64,000 nucleotides of DNA from Effrenium voratum (lineage: Eukaryota > Sar > Dinophyceae > Suessiales > Symbiodiniaceae): assembly GCA_963377175.1 (NCBI GenBank), contig CAUJNA010001584.1, forward strand, positions 1 to 64,000, given 5' to 3'. The notes below the pieces were generated by a model. It was given only the letters and a program-made list of their open reading frames with translations, had not been told where the DNA came from and did not search any database. Position numbers and translations under genes: made by a program. This document shows, one piece after another, positions 20,069-29,847 of this stretch. Every line of letters begins with the position of its first letter. The stretch's first letter is position 1.

Positions 20069-20923
20069 ATGCTCACATATAAGAAGGTCTATATTGACAG
20101 CGCTCATAGAATTAGCGGTTCATCATCGAATTTCAAAGTTGAATTGCCGGAAACATTACAAACAGACAACGGAGTTCATTGCTACATTCATGAAGTAACA
20201 TTACCTAACTCGTGGTATTCAATTCAGTCAGGATTAAATAATATATTATACTTTTATTCTTCTCCACTAGTTCCAGATGAAGATAACACAAATGTCCATT
20301 ATTTAGCGTTACAATTGGACGAAGGAGTATATACTGGCACAGAACTAGCGACAGAATTAAAGTCAAAAATAAATGGTGTTGTAGATAATACTAATTTCTC
20401 AAATACTTATGAAGTTACTTACAGTGTGAAAACTAATAAAATAACAATTTATTCAAACTATGCCGATAGAAAGTTCGCTGTGTTAACTGATGAACAAATG
20501 AAACTAACATATGCAGATTATATATGGAATGGAACTTTTGATGCTAATAACTTGCAATCTGCTAATGAAGTTTTAGGAAATTACCAAATGGTAGTTTATC
20601 AATATAATAATCCTTATGTTTCTAGTTTCGTTAATCTTCAACCCATTAGAAATATTTATATTCATTCTTCTCAATTGTCTAATTATAATCAAGTAAATTT
20701 AAGAACCGGTGATAGCACAGTTGTTAAGAAAGTACCAGTCACAGCACCACACGCGGGAATTGTCTTTGATTCGGAATTAAACCCTCTGGATTACTTGGAT
20801 GTATCAAATAGAAGCTTTAAACAATTAGATTTTTGGATTAGTAATTCATTAGGAAATGAAATTAATTTAAATGGGGTAAATGTATCCCTGTCATTATTGT
20901 TTGTGAAAAGCGATATTATTTAA
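20069..20923 (+). CDS. Minor capsid protein (penton, single jelly roll)
   Basis: 284 residues, intact. The start KKVYIDSAHRISGSSSNFKV, then CYIHEVTLPNSWYSIQSGLN, is the typical N-terminal pattern of the Polinton minor capsid protein (Y/FIDS.xR....S.F.x.LP....). In related viruses it forms pentamers at the capsid vertices. It opens a plus-strand run of five genes that are probably virion or assembly proteins. Confidence 0.82.
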   Translation: MLTYKKVYIDSAHRISGSSSNFKVELPETLQTDNGVHCYIHEVTLPNSWYSIQSGLNNILYFYSSPLVPDEDNTNVHYLALQLDEGVYTGTELATELKSKINGVVDNTNFSNTYEVTYSVKTNKITIYSNYADRKFAVLTDEQMKLTYADYIWNGTFDANNLQSANEVLGNYQMVVYQYNNPYVSSFVNLQPIRNIYIHSSQLSNYNQVNLRTGDSTVVKKVPVTAPHAGIVFDSELNPLDYLDVSNRSFKQLDFWISNSLGNEINLNGVNVSLSLLFVKSDII

Positions 20924-20970
20924 ATATATTCTTTAATTTTTCCATATAGAAAATATATAGAATATATTAT

Positions 20971-21465
20971 ATGTCAAGTATTGAGGTAGTAGATGTTAAT
21001 AATGAAACTAAAACAGAAGAAGCACCTGTTAATAATGAAGTCGTTGAACAAAATGAAACAGTTAATGAAGAACCAACGCCAGAAGAAGTTAAACCTGAAG
21101 AAGTCATTCCTGAACCAAAAGCGAAAGCAAAAGCATTACCAAGAACTAAAAAAGAAGTTGAATTAGTAGAATGTGAACAATGCTCTAAAAAGATGACATT
21201 GAAAAGTTTGAGACACTCACATCCTAAAAATTGTAAAGGGGCAAAAACCGAGATGCTCCCAGTCAATCCACAAAAGAATATTAGAAAGATAAAACCAGAA
21301 GTAAAAGAAGAAATTAAGAATGAGATTAAACAAGAAGTGATTAAAGAAACTATTAAGAAACCCACGGCAACAGAACTATTAAGCCAACATTATGAAGAAC
21401 TTAAACAAAAGAAAAAACAAGATAAACAAGAAAAAATAAACAAATTATCTTCATCAATGTTTTAA
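20971..21465 (+). CDS. Charged protein with one zinc finger
   Basis: 164 residues. An acidic Glu/Pro-rich N-terminal half (PEEVKPEEVIPEPKAKAKAL), a single finger-like CEQCSKKMTLKSLRHSHPKNC-type segment (Cys pair, His, Cys), and a Lys/Glu coiled-coil tail (EIKNEIKQEVIKETIKK). Placed between two capsid-linked genes. Could be a DNA-binding core or scaffold protein; no family recognised. Confidence 0.65.
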   Translation: MSSIEVVDVNNETKTEEAPVNNEVVEQNETVNEEPTPEEVKPEEVIPEPKAKAKALPRTKKEVELVECEQCSKKMTLKSLRHSHPKNCKGAKTEMLPVNPQKNIRKIKPEVKEEIKNEIKQEVIKETIKKPTATELLSQHYEELKQKKKQDKQEKINKLSSSMF

Positions 21466-21496
21466 ATAATAATCTAATTATAATATATATTAAATC

Positions 21497-21829
21497 ATGC
21501 TTATGAGAAGTCATAGAAATGTAGAATTTAAAAGGGCGCCACAAGTAGAACGTCATTATAATGTTTCAGATTTATGGGGAGTTGCTTCAAGAATGAATTA
21601 TTTTAAACAGTTGAAGGACACACTGGAAGCGAGACAATCACAGGGAGCATTAATAAAGTATAGAAATGATTTAGCTGAAAGCAACAGAACCGAAAGTTAC
21701 AGAAAGGAATTAGACAGAATAAGAATCATATTAGACAACACACGGTCACCAGATGGAATACAAACGAAGGAACAACTAACTGTAAGAAAGAAGCATTTAG
21801 AAGAAATGATTAAGAATATATCTGATTAA
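21497..21829 (+). CDS. Hypothetical basic protein
   Basis: 110 residues, basic and helical (VEFKRAPQVERHYNVSDLWG, RIRIILDNTRSPDGIQTKEQ). Sits in the plus-strand block between the zinc-finger protein and the gene at 21866, 31 bases from the former. An AT-rich ATATATATTAA lies just before the ATG. No family recognised. Confidence 0.65.
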   Translation: MLMRSHRNVEFKRAPQVERHYNVSDLWGVASRMNYFKQLKDTLEARQSQGALIKYRNDLAESNRTESYRKELDRIRIILDNTRSPDGIQTKEQLTVRKKHLEEMIKNISD

Positions 21830-21865
21830 TTTATTTTTCTAAATAATTAATATTCAATTAGTAGA

Positions 21866-22837
21866 TTGAATACAGTAGGACCGGTAAAAGTAGGTTCATT
21901 GAAATCACAATTACATTTGAGACCTTCTTATGATGAATTGTTAAAAGAAACGTTGGTAGGAGATGAGAACCGTCCATCAATTGAAAATGTGATAGACAGA
22001 AAAGCGACAAGATACAGATTAAACCAATACGGTAGTCAGTTTGATAATAAGGACGTCTTAGACATTCAAAAGAAACAAGAACTAGACCGGAGAGGAGAAG
22101 TTATGAAAGGAGCAATGTCGGACGATGGTAGTGTAAGAGCTAAACTTAATGATGAATTGAAACTTGCTGACACACTGAAACAACACCAGTCTTTCATTCA
22201 AGAAGGACTAACGGAAGCACAGAAACAGAAAGAAGAACTTGCAGAAAAAATGAGACTTTGGAGAGAACAACACGAAGAAATGGCAAGCGCTGTTTCAAAG
22301 AGTTCATATCCTGCCGGTGTAGAAGTTCATTCAATGGTGTCCGCTGATGAAATGCCGGAATTAGAACCATTAGAGGAAGGGGAAGAAGAAGATGAGCGAG
22401 AAGACGACTCAGTTGTTGAAGTAGAAGCAATGAAAAAAGGTAAAGATGATGACGATGACGCGCAAACAACCGTTACTAATGCTGAGATAATGGAAATGCA
22501 TGAAAAAGCAATCGAGTTGGAATTACAAAATGTCGAAAACGAAGACGTTGATGACGAACGAATTTTCAAAAATTATTTAACTAGTATAAAGTGGTTGTGG
22601 CCGGTGTATTTATCGAAAAATCCGGGAACTATGATGGATAACATAATTTCAAAACTACATCAATTTAATGTAATAAATGCAGATAAATACGATGAGTTCA
22701 AAGAATTATTAGACGAATATAACAATGCAAGAACAACAGAAAGAAAAGGAATTCGTGCTCGGTTAGAAACATATTACAATGACAATGTTTATAACAAATA
22801 CTTCAAACAGAAACCAAGTTCATCAACTCAACAATAA
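21866..22837 (+). CDS. Acidic coiled-coil protein, start codon apparently damaged
   Basis: About 323 residues. There is no ATG at the start of the frame: the reading begins at a TTG (21866) in the context aga-TTG-aatacag, preceded by a stop at 21848-21850. An inserted T in an original ATG (ATTGAAT for ATGAAT) is a simple explanation; the next in-frame ATG (MKGAMSDDGS, near 22103) would remove 79 residues. The N terminus has LHLRPSYDELLKETL, matching the next gene's LRRRPTFEEMLKEAM. Then come a coiled coil, an acidic run (EEGEEEDEREDDSVVEVEAM) and a helical C terminus. Likely virion or assembly protein; no family recognised. Confidence 0.6.
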   Translation: MNTVGPVKVGSLKSQLHLRPSYDELLKETLVGDENRPSIENVIDRKATRYRLNQYGSQFDNKDVLDIQKKQELDRRGEVMKGAMSDDGSVRAKLNDELKLADTLKQHQSFIQEGLTEAQKQKEELAEKMRLWREQHEEMASAVSKSSYPAGVEVHSMVSADEMPELEPLEEGEEEDEREDDSVVEVEAMKKGKDDDDDAQTTVTNAEIMEMHEKAIELELQNVENEDVDDERIFKNYLTSIKWLWPVYLSKNPGTMMDNIISKLHQFNVINADKYDEFKELLDEYNNARTTERKGIRARLETYYNDNVYNKYFKQKPSSSTQQ

Positions 22838-22856
22838 AAAATATATAATATTTAAT

Positions 22857-23696
22857 ATGACTGTTAAATATTATGGATTACGCCGACGCCCTACTTTTGA
22901 AGAAATGCTAAAGGAAGCGATGACGCACAGATTAAAAATTGAAATCATCCCCGAAAGACAGGTAATTGACTTGTCAATCAACAATATAGATTTTGACGAT
23001 TTTGACCTTTCAAAATACGATAGGAGACTACGGTTGAATGCTAGGGTTCAAACTGATAAACAAGTTCTTCAACACGAATTGTTCCCTGATATGTTTGATG
23101 AAGTAGCGCCAACATCACAGTTATATGAAAACAACGAGGCAGACGCACAAACAACACGATATATAGCAAAAGATTTTACTGATGAAATTTATAGTAATGC
23201 AACTTCAGGACCAAAAGATGAACCAAAAGATGAACCAAAAGATGAAAAGCAGGAAGATTTACAAAGTCTTCATTTAACATCATCATCGTCATCAGCATCA
23301 ACCGAAAAAGATAAGAAAGAGGAAAGCCGAGAAATAAAATCGTTAAGAAACATATTTTTAGGTGGAGAAGACAAGAGCGTATTTGAACTATTCAAACGTG
23401 ACAAGAAGACATCCACACCATCAGAACAATCAAGGGAACAGGAAGAAGAACAACCAAGGGCATCATTCTGGTCAAGACGACAGGTAGAAGCAAGAAGCAG
23501 AAGCCACTCACCAGAAGAAAGAGCAAGAGGTAATCAAATGAACAGAAGACAATTAGAAACAAGAAGCAGGAGCAACTCACCCCAAGAAATAGCTAGAGGT
23601 AGTGAATGGACGAGGGAACAAATGGAAACAAGAAGCAGGAGTAGAAGCCCAGAAAGCACAAATACAAAAAGTAGCCGAGGCAAGAAGAAAAAATAA
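22857..23696 (+). CDS. SR-repeat protein sharing an N-terminal motif with its neighbour
   Basis: 279 residues from the ATG at 22857; the frame is open further upstream, but that start would lie inside the preceding gene, and an AT-rich TATATAATATTTAAT directly precedes this ATG. It starts MTVKYYGLRRRPTFEEMLKE. It has three short PKDE repeats and then three imperfect repeats of about 24 residues of the form RRQLETRSRSNSPQEIARG. Arg/Ser repeats suggest phospho-regulated RNA or DNA binding. The shared N-terminal motif with 21866-22837 suggests both dock on the same partner or are processed alike. Confidence 0.65.
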   Translation: MTVKYYGLRRRPTFEEMLKEAMTHRLKIEIIPERQVIDLSINNIDFDDFDLSKYDRRLRLNARVQTDKQVLQHELFPDMFDEVAPTSQLYENNEADAQTTRYIAKDFTDEIYSNATSGPKDEPKDEPKDEKQEDLQSLHLTSSSSSASTEKDKKEESREIKSLRNIFLGGEDKSVFELFKRDKKTSTPSEQSREQEEEQPRASFWSRRQVEARSRSHSPEERARGNQMNRRQLETRSRSNSPQEIARGSEWTREQMETRSRSRSPESTNTKSSRGKKKK

Positions 23697-23732
23697 AAAC
23701 TACTTAAAGACAAAACGCCCTAATATAGTAAA
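23696..23732 (+). promoter_or_regulatory. PLV promoter module, copy 4
   Basis: AAAACTACTTAAAGACAAA (23697-23715), then cgccctaatatagtaaa and the ATG at 23733. The first bases overlap the stop of the preceding gene. Confidence 0.75.
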
Positions 23733-24056
23733 ATGACAGGAATTTTTATTAACGGTAATAGTAAACAGAGAATAACGAATGACGAATTTGATATGATGGT
23801 TGAACTGATGAAAGCAGAAAACGACTTAGTCTTACAGATGATAAGCGAACAGAAACAGACTTCGAGCGATGACAGTGAGCAACCCGTGAGGTGGAGGGAC
23901 GACCAGAAGAACTACCACCAGAATTACTACAACAAAAACCTAAAACAGTCTTACACTTGTGAGGACTGCGGAAGGACGATATCAAGCAAATCAAATTTAT
24001 CTAAACACAAGAAATCTAAAATTTGTTCGCAAGCTTCGCGACAATGCACATTATGA
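23733..24056 (+). CDS. Small C2H2 zinc-finger protein
   Basis: 107 residues. The N-terminal half is acidic and helical (DEFDMMVELMKAENDLVLQM). The C terminus holds one classical finger (YTCEDCGRTISSKSNLSKHK...C), close in style to the fingers at the end of the GIY-YIG protein and inside the polymerase. Preceded by the conserved module, so probably early-expressed and possibly a regulator of viral transcription; that role is inference. Confidence 0.7.
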   Translation: MTGIFINGNSKQRITNDEFDMMVELMKAENDLVLQMISEQKQTSSDDSEQPVRWRDDQKNYHQNYYNKNLKQSYTCEDCGRTISSKSNLSKHKKSKICSQASRQCTL

Positions 24057-24156
24057 AAAAATAATAATCATTCATCTTATTAAAAACACTTAATGAGATT
24101 AATGCGTTCATTCTCAACCCGAAACCCATTTTCTCCAACAGTCAACCCCAGCCCGA

Positions 24157-24204
24157 AAAACTACTTAAAGAGAAAATACCTTATATTATATAGAGTATAG
24201 TATT
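24157..24204 (+). promoter_or_regulatory. PLV promoter module, copy 5
   Basis: AAAACTACTTAAAGAGAAAA (24158-24177), then taccttatattatatagag and the polymerase ATG at 24205. Confidence 0.75.
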
Positions 24205-27200
24205 ATGGTTACCATGTCAGAAAATAAAATCATAGATTTCATTTTAAACAGCCAACAAGGCGAACTAATACAAAAAGAAGGGAGGCAAACACCAAAACTC
24301 AAAATAGGTGATAAGACCTACAGATATGATAAGAACAAACCTGTTTCAAACGTATTGAACACGAAACTAAAGGAAGTGGCAAGGAGTGACGGATATAGAA
24401 AGCATGGCCTTTTAATGAAAGGTGCTGATTATCTAAAACTAACGAGAGGCAGACCCTTACAGGATTATGTCAAGCGATTCAAGTCCAAAATCACAGACGA
24501 GCAACAAGCGTTCAAGGGATACGCCAACACCTACTCGGTAAGTGATATAAGATTAAAGGGGTTGAAAGGTTTATCCTACTTAAAATACCAGAAGCAACGA
24601 CTGGCCGAATTCCTGAACAGAAACCCGAACTTGAAAATAATCGTGGAAACTGATTTAGCATTCAAAAATCCCGACAACGAACTTATTCAAAGGAGGTTAA
24701 GAAGCAGAAAATACAATATTCATAATACCGATGAGTTGAACAACGTCTTAAACAACATTGGACATGACATTGAGACACAAATTGAAATAACCGAACACAT
24801 TCAGTCGGGATTGGTTCTTGGTCAAGTTGAAAAGTTAGTCATCAGTTATGATAGGTACAATCCTACCCGTGGTTCATCATTCATTCCATTACCCGACTGG
24901 GTGGCAAACAAAAAGGCTTGTATTAACATTAAAAACGAGGATGACTTATGTTTTAAATATTCCGTTCAATGTGGATTTTATGAGTTATTCAAAAAAGACC
25001 ATCCCTGCGACATGTATCATTATAAGAAATATGTTAACGATAGTTTCATCAAGTGGGATAATGTTAACTTTCCAGTAGGTAATGATGAAATAGAACAGTT
25101 TGAAGAAGATAATAAACACATATCCGTCAATGTTTATTACATCAACCCTGATACGAATAGTAAAACGGTTTTATTATACAAAAGAAGCAACAACCCACAA
25201 GCACAACGCAAAATCGATTTGATTAAATTGACTGATGATGTTAAATCCCATTACGCTTATATCAAAAATTATGATAAGTTAATGAGTAGTCAGACTAACA
25301 AGATGAAGGCGAAGAAGTATCACTGTAGAACCTGCTCACATGGTTTCAAGACCGAAGAACTTTTAAAGAAACACGAAGAACAGGGATGTCTAGCAGTTGA
25401 GGGTCAAAAAATAGAAATGCCAAAAGCAGGTGAAACAATAGCATTCAAAAACCATTTCAAGAAACTTAAAGCTCCATTCGTAATCTATGCCGACTTTGAA
25501 TGTTTAACTGTGCCAATTGATGTTAAAAGCAAATCGGCAAAAGCTAAAACTACATCATATCAAAATCATCGTCCGTGTGGTTTTATGATTAATGTAGTCA
25601 ATGCTATAACCGGAAGTAGTGAGCCTTACTTATATAGAGGTGAAGATTGTATGGATAAGTTTGTTGAAAAAATCAATGAAGTCAGAGAAGATATTATTAG
25701 TAGGATGAAGGAAGTAAAAGAGATAATCATGACTGAAAAGGACAAGGAAGATTTTGAAAATGCTACTACTTGCTTTATCTGTGGAAATGATTTTAAACCT
25801 GAGGACAAGAAGGTTCGAGACCATTGTCACTTTACTGGAGCTTACAGAGGATGCGCCCACGATGATTGTAATCTTGGTTTTAGTATGAGATATTATAAAA
25901 TCCCTGTGTTTCTTCATAACCTTAAAAACTATGATGCCCACTTAATCATCAACAAAGCTCACGAACTGAACAAAAATTCTAAAATCGAATGTATCGCTCA
26001 GAACAGCGAAAAGTTTATAACCTTTGGTTTTAAAAATCTTTGTTTCAAGGACAGTTTCAGTTTCTTATCGTCTTCGTTGGATAAGTTGGTGAAGTTGAGT
26101 AAATATGAGGATGATAAAAAGCGTGAGAACTGGAAGAACAATTTCAGATACAGCGTTAGAAACCCGTATGTTAAAACCGATGAAGATTTGGATTTATTGA
26201 CTGATAAGGGTATTTATCCCTATGACTACTTTGATGATTTTGAAAGATTTAAGGAAAGGGCTTTACCACCGAAAGAAGCGTTTTACAGTAAATTGAGTGA
26301 AGAACATGTAAGCGACAAGGATTACGAACGAGCCTTGAAGGTCTGGAAGCACTTCGGGATTAGGACGCTCGGGCAGTATCACGACTTGTATTTAAGAACT
26401 GATGTTTTACTACTGACCGATGTATTTGAAAACTTTAGAGACTTGTGTATGGAATACTACGGTTTAGACCCCGCTCATTATTATACGTTGCCAAATTTCG
26501 CATGGGGCGCGATGCTTCTAAAAACTGGTGTTGAAATAGAACAATTGCATGACCAAGAAATGTTTGAGATGGTTGAAAAGGGAATGAGAGGTGGTATGTG
26601 TCAGGTAAGTCATAAATTAGCAGTGGCAAATAATAAGTATATGGGGGAAGCATATGATGAGAACAAGCCATCAAATTATATTAGTTACTTGGATGCTAAT
26701 AACTTGTATGGTTTGGCAATGTCCCAGAAGTTACCGCTAAAAAATATCAAGTGGGCAAAGAAAACTCCCATTGTTGAAAAATGGAATGAAAACGATGAGT
26801 TCGGTTATATTATGGAAGTTGATTTGGAATATCCCGAAACATTGCACGACTTCCACTCCGACTATCCACTAGCGCCTGAAATAATGAATGTAAATGTGAA
26901 TATGCTTTCCGACTATCAAAAGCAAGTCTTCAAAATATATTATGATGGTAAAAGTCCCAAGGACGAGAAAACAAGTTAGTTAATATTAAATCTAAAGGAT
27001 AAAGAAAAATATGTGGTTCATATCAAGACTTTACAGTATTATTTGAAAATGGGAATGAAAATGGGTAAAGTCCATAGGATAATAAAGTTTCAACAGAGGG
27101 CATGGTTGAAACCGTGGATTGATTTCAACACTGGTAAAAGGAAAGAAGCCAAAAGCGATTTTGAGAAAGATTTATTCAAATTAATGAATAACGCGGTGTA

Positions 27201-27951
27201 CGGAAAAACTATGGAAGACAAGCGAAACCATATGGACTTTGAACTGGTGGATAATGAAGTTAGATATGAAAAATGCGTTAATAATCCAACTTTCAAAAAT
27301 AGATTTATTATTAATGAAAATCTCGTCGGAGTTGAGAAAACTAAAGCAAAACTGAAACTGGATAAACCGATTTTCTTAGGAATGAGCATTTTAGATTTAA
27401 GCAAATTACATATGTATCAGTTTTACTATGATGTATTGAAAAAGAAGTATAATGAAAACATCAAATTGATATATACTGATACTGACAGTTATGTAATTCA
27501 AACAATGACTGATGATGTCTATAAGGATTTCAATGATATAAAGCAACACATGGATTTTAGCGACTATCCTGTTGAGCATCCATGTCATGACAAAACTAAT
27601 AAAAAGGTCTTAGGAATGTTTAAGGACGAATGCTCTTCAAAGATAATTACCAAATTCATAGCTCTCAAACCAAAGTCATATGCTTTTACTATCCATGGCG
27701 AGGATGATGAACATAAAAAATCAAAAGGTGTAGTGAAACATAAGGTGAAGAAAGAACTGTCGTATCAAAACTATCACGAAGCATTATTTCAAAACAAAAA
27801 TCATGAAATAACATATAATTTTATTCGTAGTCGCAACCATCAGTTATTCTCAATGTCTCAAGTTAAGCAATCTCTCAGTCATTTTGAAAATAAAAGACAT
27901 TACTTAGATGCCTTTACTTCGTTGCCGTATGGACATTTCAGGATAAAATAA
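24205..27951 (+). pseudogene. pPolB: Protein-primed DNA polymerase B (Polinton type) with one in-frame TAG
   Basis: 1,248 codons in one frame, broken only by TAG at 26977-26979 (residue 925, in DEKTS*LILNLKDKEKYVV, where relatives usually have a residue such as Lys). Seen in order: the Polinton N-terminal region (SSFIPLPDWVANKKACINIK), a C2H2 finger (YHCRTCSHGF, about 373-395), Exo I YADFECL (Asp430, Glu432), a CxxC/HxxH site like endonuclease VII (CFICGNDF...RDHCHFTG, from 523), Exo II HNLKNYDAHL (Asp577), motif A SYLDANNLYGLAM (Asp830), motif B KLMNNAVYGKTM (about 992) and motif C YTDTDS (Asp1092, Asp1094). It would replicate the linear genome with a protein primer. All catalytic residues are present. 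The stop is either a single inactivating change or a read error. Confidence 0.92.
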
Positions 27952-27985
27952 ATTAAAGAAAAGATGATTAAAGATATTAGCAGAT

Positions 27986-28564
27986 ATGGAAAGATATAAG
28001 AACGGTAAGATTTACAAAATAGTTGATGTTGGTTATGAAAAGTGTTATGTAGGAAGCACGTGTGAGGAACTAAGCCAAAGGATGGCAAGACATAGGCAGA
28101 AATATTATTTCAATGAAAGGCACGGGCGAAACAAACATTCAAATTCTAGAGTGTTGTTTGACGAATACGGAGTTGAGAATTGTAAGATAGAACTCATTGA
28201 AAACTACCCGTGTGATAGTAAAGAGCAACTACTTAGACGAGAAGGTTATCATATCCAAAATACAGAATGTGTCAATCGTTGTGTGGCAGGTAGAACGCCA
28301 CAAGAATACAAAGAAATGTATAACCCACTTAACCGAGAGAAAATAAAGAACGGAATGAAAGAATGGTATCAAAACAATAAAGAAGAACATAAACAACATA
28401 GGAAAGAGTATTACCAAATAAATAGAGAACAAATTATTGAACAAAACAAGCAGAATGTAGCATGCGAAGTGTGTGGAGCAGTAGGTCGCAAAAGTAAATT
28501 AAGCAGACATCAAAAGACTAAGACGTGTCAATCAAATAAGTCAAAGCATAATGTAGAAAAATAA
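27986..28564 (+). CDS. GIY-YIG endonuclease with C-terminal zinc finger
   Basis: 192 residues, intact. GKIYKIVDVGYEKCYVGST is the GIY-YIG core, followed by the conserved Arg (LSQRMARHRQKYY) and Glu (LLRREGYHIQNTE). A middle region rich in Lys/Glu/Tyr repeats (EWYQNNKEEHKQHRKEYYQ) links to a C-terminal finger (CEVCGAVGRKSKLSRHQKTK...C). The family cuts DNA as homing or repair nucleases. It starts 34 bases after the polymerase stop on the same strand, so it may be co-transcribed and act in replication, recombination or homing. Confidence 0.85.
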   Translation: MERYKNGKIYKIVDVGYEKCYVGSTCEELSQRMARHRQKYYFNERHGRNKHSNSRVLFDEYGVENCKIELIENYPCDSKEQLLRREGYHIQNTECVNRCVAGRTPQEYKEMYNPLNREKIKNGMKEWYQNNKEEHKQHRKEYYQINREQIIEQNKQNVACEVCGAVGRKSKLSRHQKTKTCQSNKSKHNVEK

Positions 28565-28595
28565 CATATTAATATCTAAATAGTTCTAATAATAC

Positions 28596-29216
28596 ATGCA
28601 CTTATTAGAACTATTTAGTGGTACTTCTTCAGTTGGTAATGTAGCAAAGTCGCTCGGTTATACTGTTATATCATTGGATTTGAAAAATGCTGATATTAAT
28701 TGTGATATACTTGAATGGGACTACAAACAGTTTGACAGAAACCATTTCAATTTTATTTGGGCATCCCCTCCATGCACTGAATACAGTAGGGATAAAACAA
28801 CTGGGGTTAGAACAATAGATTATGCTAATAGTATCGTTTTAAAAACCCTGGAAATTATAGATTATTTCAAACCGACATACTGGATACTAGAAAATCCCCA
28901 AACAGGATTATTGAAGGAACAACCGTTTATGAATGGATTGAAATATTTTGATGTGGAGTCTTGTAAATATGGGTTTAATTACAGGAAACGGACTAGGCTC
29001 TGGACCAACATAACAACATGGACACCTAGACCATTATGTAAAAGGGATTGTGGGAAGGTTAGGAATGGGAAACATATTGAAACTGCTCAACGCTTACCAC
29101 CAAAAACTAAGGCGGAATGGGGTGATAATCCTATCATTCATAAACAGGAAGACTTGTATAAAATACCTTCTGATTTAATTAGTGATATTTTCGGTTGTTT
29201 GCTGTCGGGGGGATGA
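28596..29216 (+). CDS. C5 cytosine methyltransferase-like protein
   Basis: 206 residues, intact. Motif I LLELFSGTSSVG (3-14) binds SAM, motif IV is ASPPCTEYSRDKT with catalytic Cys60, and motif VI is WILENPQTG (Glu99), an ENP variant of the usual ENV. The C-terminal half is short (TRLWTNITTWTPRPLCKRDC), with no large target-recognition domain, so it resembles compact viral Dcm-like enzymes more than cellular DNMTs. It could methylate viral DNA for protection or alter host methylation. Follows the GIY-YIG gene by 31 bases, a pairing reminiscent of a restriction-modification couple. Confidence 0.75.
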   Translation: MHLLELFSGTSSVGNVAKSLGYTVISLDLKNADINCDILEWDYKQFDRNHFNFIWASPPCTEYSRDKTTGVRTIDYANSIVLKTLEIIDYFKPTYWILENPQTGLLKEQPFMNGLKYFDVESCKYGFNYRKRTRLWTNITTWTPRPLCKRDCGKVRNGKHIETAQRLPPKTKAEWGDNPIIHKQEDLYKIPSDLISDIFGCLLSGG

Positions 29217-29540
29217 AGCATTACAAGCAACCAGCATCACAAACAACAAGTATCATCAGAAACCAGCCATCGCAAGCGACCAGCATCATCACAAACCAGC
29301 ATCACCAGCAAGGGAAAGAAAACAAACAGACAAACAAACAAAGAAACAAGCCCGAACACATTGCTATTTGTGCCCCTCAACGGGGCGCATCGTGCCCCTC
29401 GGCGGGGCGCATCGTGCCCCCGTGCCCCTCGGTGGGGCGCATCGTGCCCCTGTGCCCCTCGGTGGGGCGCATTGTGCCCCTCGGTGGGGCGGTGGGGCGC
29501 ATCGTGCCCCTCGGTGGGGCGCATCGTGCAGTTAAAATGT
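29217..29540. repeat. GC-rich minisatellite inside the AT-rich PLV
   Basis: 29364-29528 holds about seven copies of a 22-bp unit starting gtgcccctcggt and ending ggggcgcatc, some lacking part. Before it (29217-29360) is a looser array of accagcatcacaa-like words. The base composition is that of the host flanks and unlike the rest of the PLV. Open frames across it are products of the repeat. Confidence 0.8.
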
Positions 29541-29561
29541 TGGTGGCTGGTTGATTGGCTC

Positions 29562-29741
29562 ATGAGTGGCAATGAACACACCTATCTTTTTAGAAACAAA
29601 GAGTTTAAGGTAAAACAAATTCTAGAAAGATTGTTAAGTGAATACACTAAAGAATTAATCAAAGAACACAAAGAATACTATGATGAAGACGGAATGAGAG
29701 AACATATTAGCAAGAATAATAAATCTTTAGTTTATTCATAA
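29562..29741 (+). CDS. Small hypothetical protein next to the right repeat
   Basis: 59 residues from the ATG at 29562 (MSGNEHTYLFRNKEFKVKQI), charged and helical (LLSEYTKELIKEHKEYYDED). An in-frame start further upstream would lie in the GC-rich repeat and is rejected. Lies immediately inside the right terminal repeat. No family recognised; the insertion of the minisatellite may have removed its promoter and possibly its N terminus. Confidence 0.45.
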   Translation: MSGNEHTYLFRNKEFKVKQILERLLSEYTKELIKEHKEYYDEDGMREHISKNNKSLVYS

Positions 29742-29847
29742 TGTTTAATTATAATATGATTAAACATTGTTTTATAGTCTAACAAGAAGGTTAAGACATT
29801 TAAATTAAACCTGAAACCCAGACCAGCCGACCAGCAACCCCCTAGCC

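Noticed and set aside
22779..22856. Upstream start for the SR-repeat protein
   Set aside because: It lies inside the preceding gene; the ATG at 22857 has the AT-rich leader typical of PLV genes.
29195..29554. Open frames of about 115-120 codons across the GC-rich repeat
   Set aside because: Pro/Gly/Arg-rich repeat translations with no homology signal; they arise from the 22-bp array.
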